Positions 1 to 8,337 of a stretch of DNA of 64,000 nucleotides are shown here, piece after piece. How positions within the stretch are numbered: position 1 is the first letter of the stretch; each line of letters opens with the position of its first letter. This DNA is from an uncultured Campylobacterales bacterium (GTDB lineage: Bacteria; Campylobacterota; Campylobacteria; Campylobacterales; Arcobacteraceae). Location: NCBI GenBank assembly GCA_947503785.1, contig CANNFB010000002.1, positions 124,001 through 188,000 on the forward strand, read 5' to 3'. The notes beneath the pieces are model-generated. The model did no database searches and was not told the DNA's origin. It saw only the letters and a list, made by a program, of their open reading frames with translations. Made by a program: the position numbers and the translations under genes.

Positions 1-153
1 TTCTAAGACTTCAACTTTACAAGTCCCACAAAGTCCGTGGTTACATGCATGAGGAAGATAAACACCTTGTCTTAAAGCAGCATCAAGAAGAGTTTGGCCT
101 TCTTGAACATCTACCATATCACCTGTTGGTTCTATTTCTAATTTACAAGCCAT
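1..153 (-). CDS. dmpP: Phenol hydroxylase reductase component P5 (DmpP), N-terminal part only
   Basis: Only the first 51 codons are inside the window; the gene runs off the left edge. The start is the ATG at 151-153, which abuts the stop codon of the preceding dmpO gene. Residues 37-45 carry the plant-type [2Fe-2S] ferredoxin cysteine pattern CX4CX2C (C37, C42, C45) in the context HACNHGLCGTC; the fourth ligand and the FAD/NAD(P)H domains lie outside. In this family P5 passes electrons from NAD(P)H through FAD and the iron-sulfur cluster to the diiron oxygenase P3. Last gene visible in the dmpKLMNOP operon. The family call is firm; the integrity of the rest cannot be judged. Confidence 0.9.
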   Translation of the reverse strand, partial: MACKLEIEPTGDMVDVQEGQTLLDAALRQGVYLPHACNHGLCGTCKVEVLE

Positions 154-513
154 TTATGCTCCTACTTTACCTGTTAAAGAAGGTGTTGTAAATCTAATAA
201 TAGACTTATGTCCCACACCATTTTCTTTTAAACTCTTTGAAAAATCAGGAGTTATAACCGCTCCATCTACTTCCCAAATAACTTCAGTTGTCTCAAAATC
301 TAAATATTCAAAATCTGGTTCAATACTATAAGTTAAAGGAATAATATCTGTTAATAATGCTCCAAAAGGCATTTCTGGAGGAAAAGGGAAAGCTCTAGGA
401 GAACAAACCACTCTATGTGCATGCCAATAAATAAATACTAATTGATTACCATGAAAATTTTCTACTTTGTCTTTCATTATGATTGGGTATTCCCCAATTG
501 ATTGAATTGCCAT
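154..513 (-). CDS. dmpO: Phenol hydroxylase P4 subunit (DmpO)
   Basis: A 119-residue protein with the P4 family signature near the N-terminus (AIGEYPI, then FHGNQLVFIYW at about residues 20-30) and the family's usual length. P4 is the small gamma-type subunit of the (P1-P3-P4)2 oxygenase complex that hydroxylates phenol to catechol in the cytoplasm. Its ATG follows the dmpN stop after a 14-base gap that contains a GGAGAAAA ribosome-binding site, and its own stop abuts dmpP. No frameshift or missing segment is seen. The assignment rests on sequence pattern plus operon position. Confidence 0.93.
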   Translation of the reverse strand: MAIQSIGEYPIIMKDKVENFHGNQLVFIYWHAHRVVCSPRAFPFPPEMPFGALLTDIIPLTYSIEPDFEYLDFETTEVIWEVDGAVITPDFSKSLKENGVGHKSIIRFTTPSLTGKVGA

Positions 514-527
514 TATCTTTTCTCCTA

Positions 528-2042
528 TTACTTATTTTTTAATTTATTCCACATAGCTTCATCTTCTGAACCTACGTAATCCAAGTTATCAACACCATTT
601 TCTAAGTGATACCATTTTAAAACTTCTGGTATTGTAGCTCCACCACAGTTTCCTTGGAAAATTTGATTTGGTGGAAGCCATGCTTGAATATATTTTTCAG
701 ATTGATCTTCAAAAATATGCTTACATCCTTTTGAACAAGTGTGAAATTTTTCACCATTATATTCAGAAGTCTCTAATGTATATACGTCTGGATTTCCACC
801 TTCAATATCAGTAAATCCTAGAGGAATTTGGCAAACTTGACAAACAAGAGGTAAAACTTCAGAATAGAATCTCTCACCTTTTTTCTCTAATTCCATATAT
901 CTTTCAAACATTGGTCTATAGTATTTGTCAAAAGTATCAGGATACTTTTCGCTTAACCAATTCATTTTATCTTCTTCTGGCATCCATGTATGGAAAGGTG
1001 CTGCATTTGTATGGTTATAGAAAATATTCCATACTTGGTGTGATAAATGTCCTTTTTCAGCAATTATTGTATTAATAATATCAGTAGGTGCTTTTATTCC
1101 ATATTTTTCTAAATCTTTATATAAAGCCATACAGTTTTGCTCAATATAAAGTTCAACCGCTTCGCCCCAAGAAGTTGGAGAATTAGGTAACATATAATCC
1201 ATCATCATAGCTACAAGACCTAACATTCTGTAACCTCTCCATAGCCATTTATCCATCCATTTTTGAACAATTGGTACATTTCCTGCATCTTGTTCTAACA
1301 TAAATTTAATCGCTGAAAGTCCAAGTGTCATATGTCTTGATTCATCACTTTGTGCTGAAAACCCAAAGGTAACAGTTGCCATATCACCGTTATATGCAGC
1401 TCCACTCATAAATGGAACAAATAATAAACTTGTTAATACAAACTCAAAAGAGAATGAAATAGCAGTTAAATATTCAAATGGTCCAGCAGTACTTGCATCA
1501 TCACCAAATGATTTTGGAACTGATAAATACCATACTCTATCATGCATAGTAGTATGCTCACTAAAACCATTAAAATACTTATTATAATGACTCATAGTAT
1601 GAACTTGGGTTTGGAAGTGTCTTAACTCATCAATAGCTTGCATTTGACAAGCGATAGCTGCACCCTCACCTTTAAAAGCACGTGCTGCATGAGAGAAACC
1701 TTGAACAACTTTATATTCTAAAGGTGTAACACCTGTTAAAAATAGTTTTAATGCATTTACATATCTTGCATCAGAAATATTTTTTTGTGCATTATTTTGA
1801 GCAAAAGCATCAATTATTGAATATAGCTTTTTATCTTTTTCAGCTTGTAATTTCCAATAAGAATCCATAGTCATTCTAAATGGATCTTCCCATGCTTCCC
1901 AATCATGAATTTTTAAACCTTCCATATTTGCATAGGGAAAAACATCTTCTTCTTTTTGGTAAGTTGTATCCCAACCAAGTCTAGTCATATACTTATATGC
2001 ATCTTTTTTATTTAGTCTTTTTTTTCTTTTATTTGCGCTCAT
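528..2042 (-). CDS. dmpN: Phenol hydroxylase P3 large oxygenase subunit (DmpN), diiron catalytic subunit
   Basis: A 504-residue protein of bacterial multicomponent monooxygenase alpha-subunit type. The carboxylate-bridged diiron ligands are all visible: E109, the first ExxH (E139 and H142 in DELRH), E200, and the second ExxH (E234 and H237 in DESRH). The C-terminal part has a YHS-like cysteine region (CQVCQ and CSKGC, about residues 400-440), usual for this family. It inserts one oxygen atom into phenols to give catechols, with electrons from P5 and control by P2. The ATG is preceded by AAGGA at 7-base spacing. Base composition matches its neighbours, so nothing points to very recent transfer. 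Phenol is the best-guess substrate; related toluene or benzene oxidation cannot be excluded from sequence. Confidence 0.95.
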   Translation of the reverse strand: MSANKRKKRLNKKDAYKYMTRLGWDTTYQKEEDVFPYANMEGLKIHDWEAWEDPFRMTMDSYWKLQAEKDKKLYSIIDAFAQNNAQKNISDARYVNALKLFLTGVTPLEYKVVQGFSHAARAFKGEGAAIACQMQAIDELRHFQTQVHTMSHYNKYFNGFSEHTTMHDRVWYLSVPKSFGDDASTAGPFEYLTAISFSFEFVLTSLLFVPFMSGAAYNGDMATVTFGFSAQSDESRHMTLGLSAIKFMLEQDAGNVPIVQKWMDKWLWRGYRMLGLVAMMMDYMLPNSPTSWGEAVELYIEQNCMALYKDLEKYGIKAPTDIINTIIAEKGHLSHQVWNIFYNHTNAAPFHTWMPEEDKMNWLSEKYPDTFDKYYRPMFERYMELEKKGERFYSEVLPLVCQVCQIPLGFTDIEGGNPDVYTLETSEYNGEKFHTCSKGCKHIFEDQSEKYIQAWLPPNQIFQGNCGGATIPEVLKWYHLENGVDNLDYVGSEDEAMWNKLKNK

Positions 2043-2083
2043 AATATTTTCCTTATTTATATATTAGCTTTTATACTAATTTA

Positions 2084-2359
2084 TTAATTATTCCAGTAAA
2101 CGATAAATTCATCGTCTGTTTCTTCAATCTGACCACCTAAAGAAATAAGTACTAATTGTAATTCTTCTGGTTCCCAATCTCTTCCTAAATGTTCTGATAC
2201 AGTTGAAGCATTTACAGTGATTTTTTCAGCTCTTTCAATTTGAATCATTGCTGGTTTATTTGTAATTACAACACCTTCATTATCTTCTCTTATTGCTTCT
2301 GCAATTGCTCTTCCATCTTCAGTTGCTTGAAGACATAATAACGCGATACTAGCTGACAT
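2084..2359 (-). CDS. dmpM: Phenol hydroxylase P2 effector protein (DmpM)
   Basis: A 91-residue acidic protein matching the MmoB/DmpM effector family in length, order and pattern (ATEDGRAIAEAI near residues 12-23 and IVYWNN at the C-terminus). It has no cofactor or metal motif, as expected: family members dock on the hydroxylase and tune its turnover. It lies between P1 and P3 as in the classical dmp operon. The start ATG is preceded by AAAAGGAAAT. Confidence 0.92.
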   Translation of the reverse strand: MSASIALLCLQATEDGRAIAEAIREDNEGVVITNKPAMIQIERAEKITVNASTVSEHLGRDWEPEELQLVLISLGGQIEETDDEFIVYWNN

Positions 2360-2388
2360 TTAATTTCCTTTTAGGTTTATTTTAAATT

Positions 2389-3381
2389 TTATAAAGTTAT
2401 TCCAGATTTACTTAATCTGCTAATTAATTCAAGCTTAGTAGAAGATAATAATTCGCTTGGATTAGCTGAAAATGCTGATAATGGTTCCATTGCTGTTTCC
2501 ATAATTTCAATATCTTCTTTAATCCATTGTGTTAATAATTCTTTATTTTCTGCAGACTCATTAACCATTACTTTAACTACACTATCTAACCATTTAATAG
2601 TTTCTTCATACCATGAAGTAATGAATTCACTTAACATTGGAACAACCATTTCTTCATGAGTAGCCATCTCTTTTGAAAATTCATTTATCATTAAAGGAAT
2701 TACAAAAGCATCAAAAACTACATTTTGTTTAATAAACAATCTAATTGGATCTTTTTCAACTAAAGAGTCTTCAACAGCTTTTCTTAAACCTTGCCATTTA
2801 GAATCATTTAGCCAAGCTTCTTTACCTGAGTCTAATTTTGTAACATCATTATCACCAAGTAATAAAATCATTTTTGTTATATGCTGAGCCATTCCTAATC
2901 TATCTTCAGCGTGAAACATAGTAGCTGACATCATTGCTGTTCCATAAACTCTATCAACAATTGCTAAATTGTTCATATTTGCACCATATTCATAGTGTCT
3001 TAATGGTGTTAGAAAATCAAAAGCTTTTTCTAAATTTTCTCTTTTTATAAAATTTACTAATGATCTTTTCTCAATAAAATCAAAACTTTGAATATTTGCA
3101 GCATTTTGAGATGCTCTTGTTGAAACATAAGTCATATAATGGAATTTTCTAGGATCTAATAAATCATACCAATCGTTCATCTTAATTTTAGTTCTAGCTT
3201 TATCATAAATTTCAAACTCAGGTTCCCACTGTGGTCTGTAATGAAAGTTTTCTGTTGGTTGTGCATCATACATAGCTTCTTCGTATCTTGAAGCTGGTCT
3301 ATCTTCACCTAATCTTCTGGCAACATTTCCAAAAGTATGTCTTTTGGGTTCTATTTCAACACTTGCAATATTTAATTCCAT
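2389..3381 (-). CDS. dmpL: Phenol hydroxylase P1 beta-type oxygenase subunit (DmpL)
   Basis: A 330-residue protein of the aromatic/methane monooxygenase beta-subunit family. It resembles the ferritin-like alpha subunit in fold but lacks the paired ExxH diiron motifs, so it is structural. Family features include FHYRPQWEPEF near residues 46-56 and the helical core around 'MFHAEDRLGMAQH'. It pairs with P3 and P4 to form the oxygenase. Second gene of the operon, 16 bases after dmpK. Confidence 0.93.
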   Translation of the reverse strand: MELNIASVEIEPKRHTFGNVARRLGEDRPASRYEEAMYDAQPTENFHYRPQWEPEFEIYDKARTKIKMNDWYDLLDPRKFHYMTYVSTRASQNAANIQSFDFIEKRSLVNFIKRENLEKAFDFLTPLRHYEYGANMNNLAIVDRVYGTAMMSATMFHAEDRLGMAQHITKMILLLGDNDVTKLDSGKEAWLNDSKWQGLRKAVEDSLVEKDPIRLFIKQNVVFDAFVIPLMINEFSKEMATHEEMVVPMLSEFITSWYEETIKWLDSVVKVMVNESAENKELLTQWIKEDIEIMETAMEPLSAFSANPSELLSSTKLELISRLSKSGITL

Positions 3382-3397
3382 ATTTTTTCCTTAATTT

Positions 3398-3631
3398 TTA
3401 ATTTAATCCGAATTGCCAATTTTCATTATCAATTAGTACTTCAGTATCTTGATCTTTTGTAAAAAAAGATACTCTATTATTTTGACAGAACTCAATAAAA
3501 GCTTTGTATGGCAAAATAAATTCAACATTCATTGAAGCTTCACCAATTGCAAAATTAAATTCTACAAATCCATCATTTCTTAATTCTATGATTTGTACAA
3601 ATTTCTTTTCTTCTGGCATTAGTTCATACAT
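3398..3631 (-). CDS. dmpK: Phenol hydroxylase P0 accessory protein (DmpK)
   Basis: A 77-residue protein with the length and pattern of the DmpK/P0 family (VQIIELRNDGFVEFNF about residues 12-27). In characterised systems P0 binds the oxygenase and assists activation or assembly of the diiron apo-form rather than catalysis. It is the first gene of the minus-strand operon; the ATG at 3629-3631 has AGGAG at 5-base spacing. Upstream is the intergenic region shared with the divergent two-component system, so the operon promoter should lie between 3632 and about 3710. Confidence 0.9.
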   Translation of the reverse strand: MYELMPEEKKFVQIIELRNDGFVEFNFAIGEASMNVEFILPYKAFIEFCQNNRVSFFTKDQDTEVLIDNENWQFGLN

Positions 3632-3647
3632 AAAAACTCCTGATTAG

Positions 3648-3706
3648 ACTATTCTTAGTTTTTAAAACTATTGAATAGTATGGAAATAAAATCGCGAATT
3701 ATTCGC
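3648..3706. promoter_or_regulatory. Two dyad symmetries in the divergent dmp / two-component promoter region
   Basis: Between the divergent starts at 3631 and 3764 there are two inverted repeats. The first is nested: ACTATTC (3648-3654) with GAATAGT (3673-3679), enclosing TAGTTTT-T-AAAACTA (3656-3670), all centred near 3663. The second is a perfect 13-mer, GCGAAT-T-ATTCGC (3694-3706). Neither is followed by a T-run and neither lies downstream of a gene, so they are better explained as operator sites than as terminators. A binding role for the adjacent response regulator is inference. Confidence 0.5.
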
Positions 3707-3763
3707 ATATAAAACTAAATAAATTAAAATTTGCTAAAATACAAAGAAAATAAGGATATATAT

Positions 3764-5059
3764 ATGAGTTCATTAAAAAAGTACTTCTTTAATAATAAGA
3801 ATATCCCTGCAAAATTTTCTATCTTTTATCTTTTAACAGGTATATTTGGAATAATTTCACTAGATAAATTTATAAAAATTTTCTTTCAATATAATAATGT
3901 AAGTGAACAAGGACCTTTAACTATTGGCCTATTATTTTTTATGTTAATGGGTTTATTGGTTTTTATAATATTAAATCACATGCAAAAAGTTATAAAAAGA
4001 ATTGACCGATCTTATAATGATTTAAAAGAAAAAGACAAGCAAAGATTAATTCCCTATGAATTTGCTTTAAATAACTCTGTTGACGCAATTTATTGGTTTA
4101 CACTTGATGCAAGATTTATTTACGTAAATGAAGCTGCATGTGAAATGTTAGGGTATACGCAAGATGAGTTTTTAGAAATGAAGCTTGAAGATATGGATCC
4201 ACAATTTACAAGAAAAACAGCTAAGGAATGTATGCATAGCATAAGAGATACAAAAGATTGGAGACTAGAAACTACACAAAAGAAGAAGAACAACTCAATA
4301 TTTCCTGTTGAAGTTTCAGGTCATGCTTTTAAACACAATGGAGTAGATTATATTTGTGCTTTTGGAAGAGATATGACTCAAAGAAATAATGATAGAAATA
4401 GGATTACTACAATAAATCATGAGTTACAAAAATCTTTAGAAGAGAAAAATATTTTATTAAAAGAGATACATCATAGAGTTAAAAATAATATGGAAATAAT
4501 CTCATCATTGTTATCCATGCAACTTAGACGTGCAAAAGATGATGAAGTAAGATATATTTTAAAGCAAAGTAAAAGTAGAATAAATACAATGGCTTTAGTA
4601 CATGAATTCTTATATTTAGGAGAAAACCTAGCTTATATAAATGTGCACGAGTATATAAAGAAGTTAATTGATGATATAAAAGAGTTATATATCTCACAAA
4701 ATACAAGGCTAGAAGTAGAGTTACATATTGATGAGTTGATTTTCACAACAAATAGATGTATTCAAATTGGAATGGTATTACATGAATTGTGTGTAAATTC
4801 CTTAAAATATGCATTCAAAGAGGATAGAGAAAATCTTTTATGTATTCATATGAGAGAAAAAGAAGATAATATACATATAAAAATTAGAGATAATGGGGAA
4901 GGATTAGAAAATATAAAAGACTTATATAAAAGTGAATCAATTGGTATGCAATTAATTCATTCAATAGTAGAAGATCAACTCGATGCAACAATAGAATTTA
5001 AGAATAATAATGGATTAGAGTGTAATATTATATTTTCTAAAGAGGAGGAAGAACAATGA
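3764..5059 (+). CDS. Membrane-bound PAS sensor histidine kinase (HisKA_2 type), probable regulator of phenol hydroxylase
   Basis: The start is the ATG at 3764 (AAGGATAT just upstream) rather than the TTG 33 bases earlier; product 431 residues. Two membrane helices lie near residues 16-40 and 52-71. A PAS domain spans about 95-205 (FIYVNEAACEMLGY near 118-131). A HisKA_2 dimerisation domain contains EIHHRVKNN at 234-242 (phosphoacceptor H236 or H237), and a HATPase domain has the N-box HELCVNSLKYAF. It overlaps the response regulator by four bases (ATGA). Known dmp operons are usually driven by a one-component sigma-54 regulator (DmpR); here the divergent neighbour is a two-component pair. That it senses aromatics is inferred from position only. 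Confidence 0.85.
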   Translation: MSSLKKYFFNNKNIPAKFSIFYLLTGIFGIISLDKFIKIFFQYNNVSEQGPLTIGLLFFMLMGLLVFIILNHMQKVIKRIDRSYNDLKEKDKQRLIPYEFALNNSVDAIYWFTLDARFIYVNEAACEMLGYTQDEFLEMKLEDMDPQFTRKTAKECMHSIRDTKDWRLETTQKKKNNSIFPVEVSGHAFKHNGVDYICAFGRDMTQRNNDRNRITTINHELQKSLEEKNILLKEIHHRVKNNMEIISSLLSMQLRRAKDDEVRYILKQSKSRINTMALVHEFLYLGENLAYINVHEYIKKLIDDIKELYISQNTRLEVELHIDELIFTTNRCIQIGMVLHELCVNSLKYAFKEDRENLLCIHMREKEDNIHIKIRDNGEGLENIKDLYKSESIGMQLIHSIVEDQLDATIEFKNNNGLECNIIFSKEEEEQ

Positions 5060-5814
5060 GTAAAATTAAAATATTAATAGTAGAAGATGAGTCAATAATT
5101 GCTTTAAATTTAAAAGAATCCCTTCAAGACTTAGGTTATGAACCTTGTGGTATTGCACCAAATAGATGTAAAACCATAAAAATATTAGAAAAAGGGGTAG
5201 TTCCTGATTTAATATTAATGGACATATATTTAAAGGGACCTACAACAGGAATTGAACTTGCAAAAGAATTAAAAACTACCCTGCCATATACTCCTATAAT
5301 TTTTTTAACAGCAAACTCAGAAGTTGCTACAATAAAGAAAGCATCTGAAGCATTTGCTTATGGATATCTTTTAAAACCATATAAAAAATCTAATTTGCAT
5401 GCAGCAATTGAAATAGCTTTAAGTAAAGCAGCTGAAGATAATGCAAAAAATAAAAAGTTAGATGCAACTCAAAATGTTAATAAAACATTAGTTCATCAAC
5501 TTGAGTTGAATAATGAACAACAATCAAGAACTGTCCAATTGAAATATGGATACCTTTATGATAAAGAAAAAGAAATCTTATATTATGGAGATGAACCTGT
5601 TAAATTAACTGTAAAAGAGATTAAAATTATAAAATATTTATGCAATAGTCCTGGTCATAATGTATCACAAGAACAGCTAGAATATGCAATTTGGCAGGAT
5701 GAACCTGCGGGATATGCAGCATTTAGGTCTGTTTTATTTAGACTTAGAAATAAAATACATAAAGATTTAATAACAAATCAAAATAATACAGGTTATAAAA
5801 TAGAACTTTTCTAA
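5056..5814 (+). CDS. Response regulator, receiver plus OmpR-type winged-helix DNA-binding domain
   Basis: A 252-residue protein. The receiver domain (1-120) has the acidic pocket E10-D11-E12, phosphoacceptor D56, T85 and K107, all conserved. After a linker of about 45 residues the C-terminal 85 residues form a Trans_reg_C winged helix (LTVKEIKIIKYL, then AFRSVLFRLRNKI). The start overlaps the kinase stop as ATGA, so the two are translationally coupled. HisKA_2 kinases are often paired with other output types, so the OmpR-type output is mildly unusual. The likely targets are the dyad sites at 3648-3706. Confidence 0.88.
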   Translation: MSKIKILIVEDESIIALNLKESLQDLGYEPCGIAPNRCKTIKILEKGVVPDLILMDIYLKGPTTGIELAKELKTTLPYTPIIFLTANSEVATIKKASEAFAYGYLLKPYKKSNLHAAIEIALSKAAEDNAKNKKLDATQNVNKTLVHQLELNNEQQSRTVQLKYGYLYDKEKEILYYGDEPVKLTVKEIKIIKYLCNSPGHNVSQEQLEYAIWQDEPAGYAAFRSVLFRLRNKIHKDLITNQNNTGYKIELF

Positions 5815-5823
5815 AATCTGAAA

Positions 5824-5860
5824 ACAAAAAAGCGATGAAACTGCGATTGCTTTTTTGTAT
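5824..5860 (+). terminator. Intrinsic terminator after the two-component system
   Basis: Perfect 10-bp stem ACAAAAAAGC (5824-5833) / GCTTTTTTGT (5849-5858) with a 15-base loop and T-rich 3' arm, nine bases past the regulator stop. Confidence 0.8.
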
Positions 5861-5893
5861 TATATAATAAAATAATTATATAGGATTTAGAAC

Positions 5894-6688
5894 ATGGATT
5901 TAAAAATACAAAATAAAATTGCACTAATAACAGGTTCCACGCAAGGTATAGGATTTGCAACAGCAAAAAAACTTTGTGAAGAAGGTGTTAATGTAATAAT
6001 TAATGGTAGAAGTAAATTAAAAGTAGACGATGCCGTAAACTCTTTAAAGAAACAATTTCCAAAACTTGATATCAAAGGTATAGTTGCCAACTTAAAAGAT
6101 AAAGAAGGATGTACTAAACTTATTAAAAATGTTCCACATATCGATATATTAATCAATAATTTAGGTATTTTTAAACCAAGAGAATTTGAAAAAATAGATG
6201 AAGAAGAATGGCTTAATATGTTTAACATAAATGTAATGAGTGGAGTTAGGTTATCTCAACACTATTTACCTTTAATGCTTAATCAAAACTGGGGAAGAAT
6301 TATATTTATTTCAAGTGAATCTGCAATTCAAATTCCAAAAGAAATGATTCATTATGGTATGAGTAAAACTGCACAAATATCTATTTCAAGAGGTATTGCA
6401 GAGCTTACAAAAGGTACAAATGTGACATCAAACTCAATTATAGTTGGACCTTCTAACTCTGAAGGAGTTATAACTTTCTTTGAAGAAATTGCAAAACAAA
6501 ATAATCAAAGCGCCCAAGAAATTGAAAAAGAATTCTTTGAAAAGGCAAGACCGACTTCCTTAATTAGAAGATTTGCAGATGTTCAAGAAAGTGCAAATAT
6601 GATTGTATATACAGCAAGTTCCTTATCAAGTGCTACAAATGGAGCTATTTTACGTGTTGATGGTGGAGTAGTTCAATCTGCATTCTAA
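5894..6688 (+). CDS. Short-chain dehydrogenase/reductase (FabG-like SDR)
   Basis: A 264-residue classical SDR. The N-terminal Rossmann motif TGSTQGIG (13-20), the NNLG motif near 88-91, a Ser at 140-141 and the YxxxK pair Y154/K158 are all present, so it should be catalytically competent. The C-terminal part ends in the usual VDGGVVQSAF. Substrate is not deducible: 3-oxoacyl-ACP reductase-like, or a diol dehydrogenase working with the nearby aromatic pathway, are both possible. The ATG at 5894 has TAGGATT upstream. It appears monocistronic, bounded by terminators on both sides. Confidence 0.85.
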   Translation: MDLKIQNKIALITGSTQGIGFATAKKLCEEGVNVIINGRSKLKVDDAVNSLKKQFPKLDIKGIVANLKDKEGCTKLIKNVPHIDILINNLGIFKPREFEKIDEEEWLNMFNINVMSGVRLSQHYLPLMLNQNWGRIIFISSESAIQIPKEMIHYGMSKTAQISISRGIAELTKGTNVTSNSIIVGPSNSEGVITFFEEIAKQNNQSAQEIEKEFFEKARPTSLIRRFADVQESANMIVYTASSLSSATNGAILRVDGGVVQSAF

Positions 6689-6697
6689 TATAATTAA

Positions 6698-6734
6698 AAT
6701 AGGAAAACTAAACTAATTTAGTTCTTTTCCTATT
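6698..6734. terminator. Bidirectional terminator between convergent SDR and PanE-like genes
   Basis: Inverted repeat AATAGGAAAA (6698-6707) / TTTTCCTATT (6725-6734), with an inner AACTAAA/TTTAGTT pairing, giving a near-continuous stem. It overlaps the last codons of the minus-strand gene. Confidence 0.75.
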
Positions 6735-7667
6735 GTACGTATACTCTAAAATAGTAGCTATTGTTCTTGTATATGGAGCATCTATTCCTTGTTTTTCACA
6801 GTTTTTTATAACCACACCACAAATCTCATCAAGTTCTAAATCTCTATTATTTTGTGTATCAACCCACATAGATGGTTTTACTGATTGAAATGTTTTCATT
6901 AACTCAAACATTTTATCTGCATCAGCTTGTGATAAATTTACTCCAACTGCATTTGACGCAAGTGCTGCTTCCCTCATAAGTTCATATATTAACTTCGCTG
7001 TTTTTTCATTTTCTAATAAAGGACCTGATTCTTCTTCTATAAGTGCACAAATTGCATTTACACCATTATTTATAATTAGTTTATTCCAAAGTTCTAGTTT
7101 TATATTCTCACAAATAAAAGTAGTAGTTTGTGTTTTATCTAAGGTAGTTTTTAATTTTTCTAAAAAAACATTGTTTTCATTTGTATGATTTAAAGCACCC
7201 ACTAGAGTTTGAACTTCACCTGAACAGTGAACATGTCCTAATTCTACAGTATGGGATACTATAAGTCGTGTAAGTCCACCTATTACAAAATCCCTTGGAT
7301 AATATTCACACATCACATCTTCATTTTCTACACCATTTTGTAGTGAAATATAATATGGTATTTTTGAAGATGATGATTTTTCAATCCAAGAAGCCAAAGA
7401 CTTTGAAATACTTTGGGTACTCATAGCTTTCGTAGCAATAATAACTGCATCAAAGTTTTCTGGGTTTAAAGCTGTTAGTTCTTCTATACTAAGAGTATTT
7501 ATTTTATCTTCTATTATATAATTTGGATGTGTCATTTTTAGCTTATTTTCTTTTAAATATACTAAGTTTTCACCTCTTGCTACAAATGTAATACCACATC
7601 CAACTTCATGTAATATCATTCCATAGTAAGCTCCAATCCCTCCTGCTCCAATTACTACTATATTCAT
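6708..7667 (-). CDS. 2-dehydropantoate 2-reductase family protein (PanE/ApbA-like)
   Basis: A 319-residue protein with the N-terminal NADPH-binding motif GAGGIG (7-12), QNGVEN at 110-115, and a C-terminal domain containing LWNKLIINNGVNA, where K196 and the following Asn residues match the catalytic Lys/Asn of ketopantoate reductases. True PanE reduces ketopantoate to pantoate in coenzyme A synthesis, but this family holds many paralogues of unknown substrate and no pan genes adjoin it. The start ATG has AGGAT upstream. It is divergent from maf. Confidence 0.75.
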   Translation of the reverse strand: MNIVVIGAGGIGAYYGMILHEVGCGITFVARGENLVYLKENKLKMTHPNYIIEDKINTLSIEELTALNPENFDAVIIATKAMSTQSISKSLASWIEKSSSSKIPYYISLQNGVENEDVMCEYYPRDFVIGGLTRLIVSHTVELGHVHCSGEVQTLVGALNHTNENNVFLEKLKTTLDKTQTTTFICENIKLELWNKLIINNGVNAICALIEEESGPLLENEKTAKLIYELMREAALASNAVGVNLSQADADKMFELMKTFQSVKPSMWVDTQNNRDLELDEICGVVIKNCEKQGIDAPYTRTIATILEYTYNRKRTKLV

Positions 7668-7740
7668 AGTTAAATCCTATTTCAATTTATTAAATTTGTA
7701 TTATATACAAATTAAGTATAATTCCAAGAAAAGGATTGCT

Positions 7741-8286
7741 TTGATAAGACTAGGTTCAAATTCTCAAACTAGAGCTTTATTACTAAATAATGCAAAGATA
7801 GAATTTATTCAAAATGGTGGAGATTTTGATGAAGATTCTATAAAAACAACAAACCCTAAATCTTTTTGTTATGAAGCTACAAAAGGAAAATTTAATGAGC
7901 TTTACAAAAAATATGGAATTGAAGATATGCCTTTATTGGTTGCAGATAGTGTAGTAACAACAAAGGGTTTACTTTTAAGGAAAGCAAAAGATGAAGATGA
8001 TGCTAGATATATGCTTGAACTTCAAAGTGGCGCTGAAACTTCTGTAATTACTTGTATGATTTATAAAGCAAATGATAAAGAGATTATTGATATATCAATT
8101 ACTACTTATGTATTTGACAAATTTGATCAAAATAATATAGATGCATATATTAAATCAGGTGAATGTTTCGGAAAAGCAGGAGCTATTATGGTTGAAGGAT
8201 TTTGTAAACCTTATATTAAAGAAGTAAAAGGTTATGAAAGTACTGCAATGGGTCTTTGTGTCGAGAAATTAAAAGCTTTTATGTAA
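7741..8286 (+). CDS. maf: Maf-like nucleoside triphosphate pyrophosphatase
   Basis: The product resembles Maf/HAM1-superfamily pyrophosphatases, which hydrolyse non-canonical or excess NTPs to NMPs. I place the start at TTG 7741 (AAGGA at 7731-7735), giving 181 residues that begin MIRLGSNSQTRALLL, aligning with the normal Maf N-terminus (G/ASxSxxR). The open frame extends 45 bases upstream, but that part is not Maf-like. The nucleotide-binding Asp lies in LLVADSVV, and the KSGE and KAGA motifs follow. Family length is usually 180-200, so it is complete. Confidence 0.82.
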   Translation: MIRLGSNSQTRALLLNNAKIEFIQNGGDFDEDSIKTTNPKSFCYEATKGKFNELYKKYGIEDMPLLVADSVVTTKGLLLRKAKDEDDARYMLELQSGAETSVITCMIYKANDKEIIDISITTYVFDKFDQNNIDAYIKSGECFGKAGAIMVEGFCKPYIKEVKGYESTAMGLCVEKLKAFM

Positions 8287-8337
8287 TAATATCAAATATT
8301 ATAAATTACTATAAAATTATTTTAAAATAGGAAAAAA

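Noticed and set aside
3694-3706. GCGAATTATTCGC as a terminator
   Set aside because: It lies upstream of both divergent genes with no T-run, so an operator is the better reading.
7696-7740. Upstream extension of the Maf frame to an ATG at 7696
   Set aside because: The added 15 residues are not Maf-like, while TTG 7741 has AAGGA at good spacing and gives the family N-terminus.
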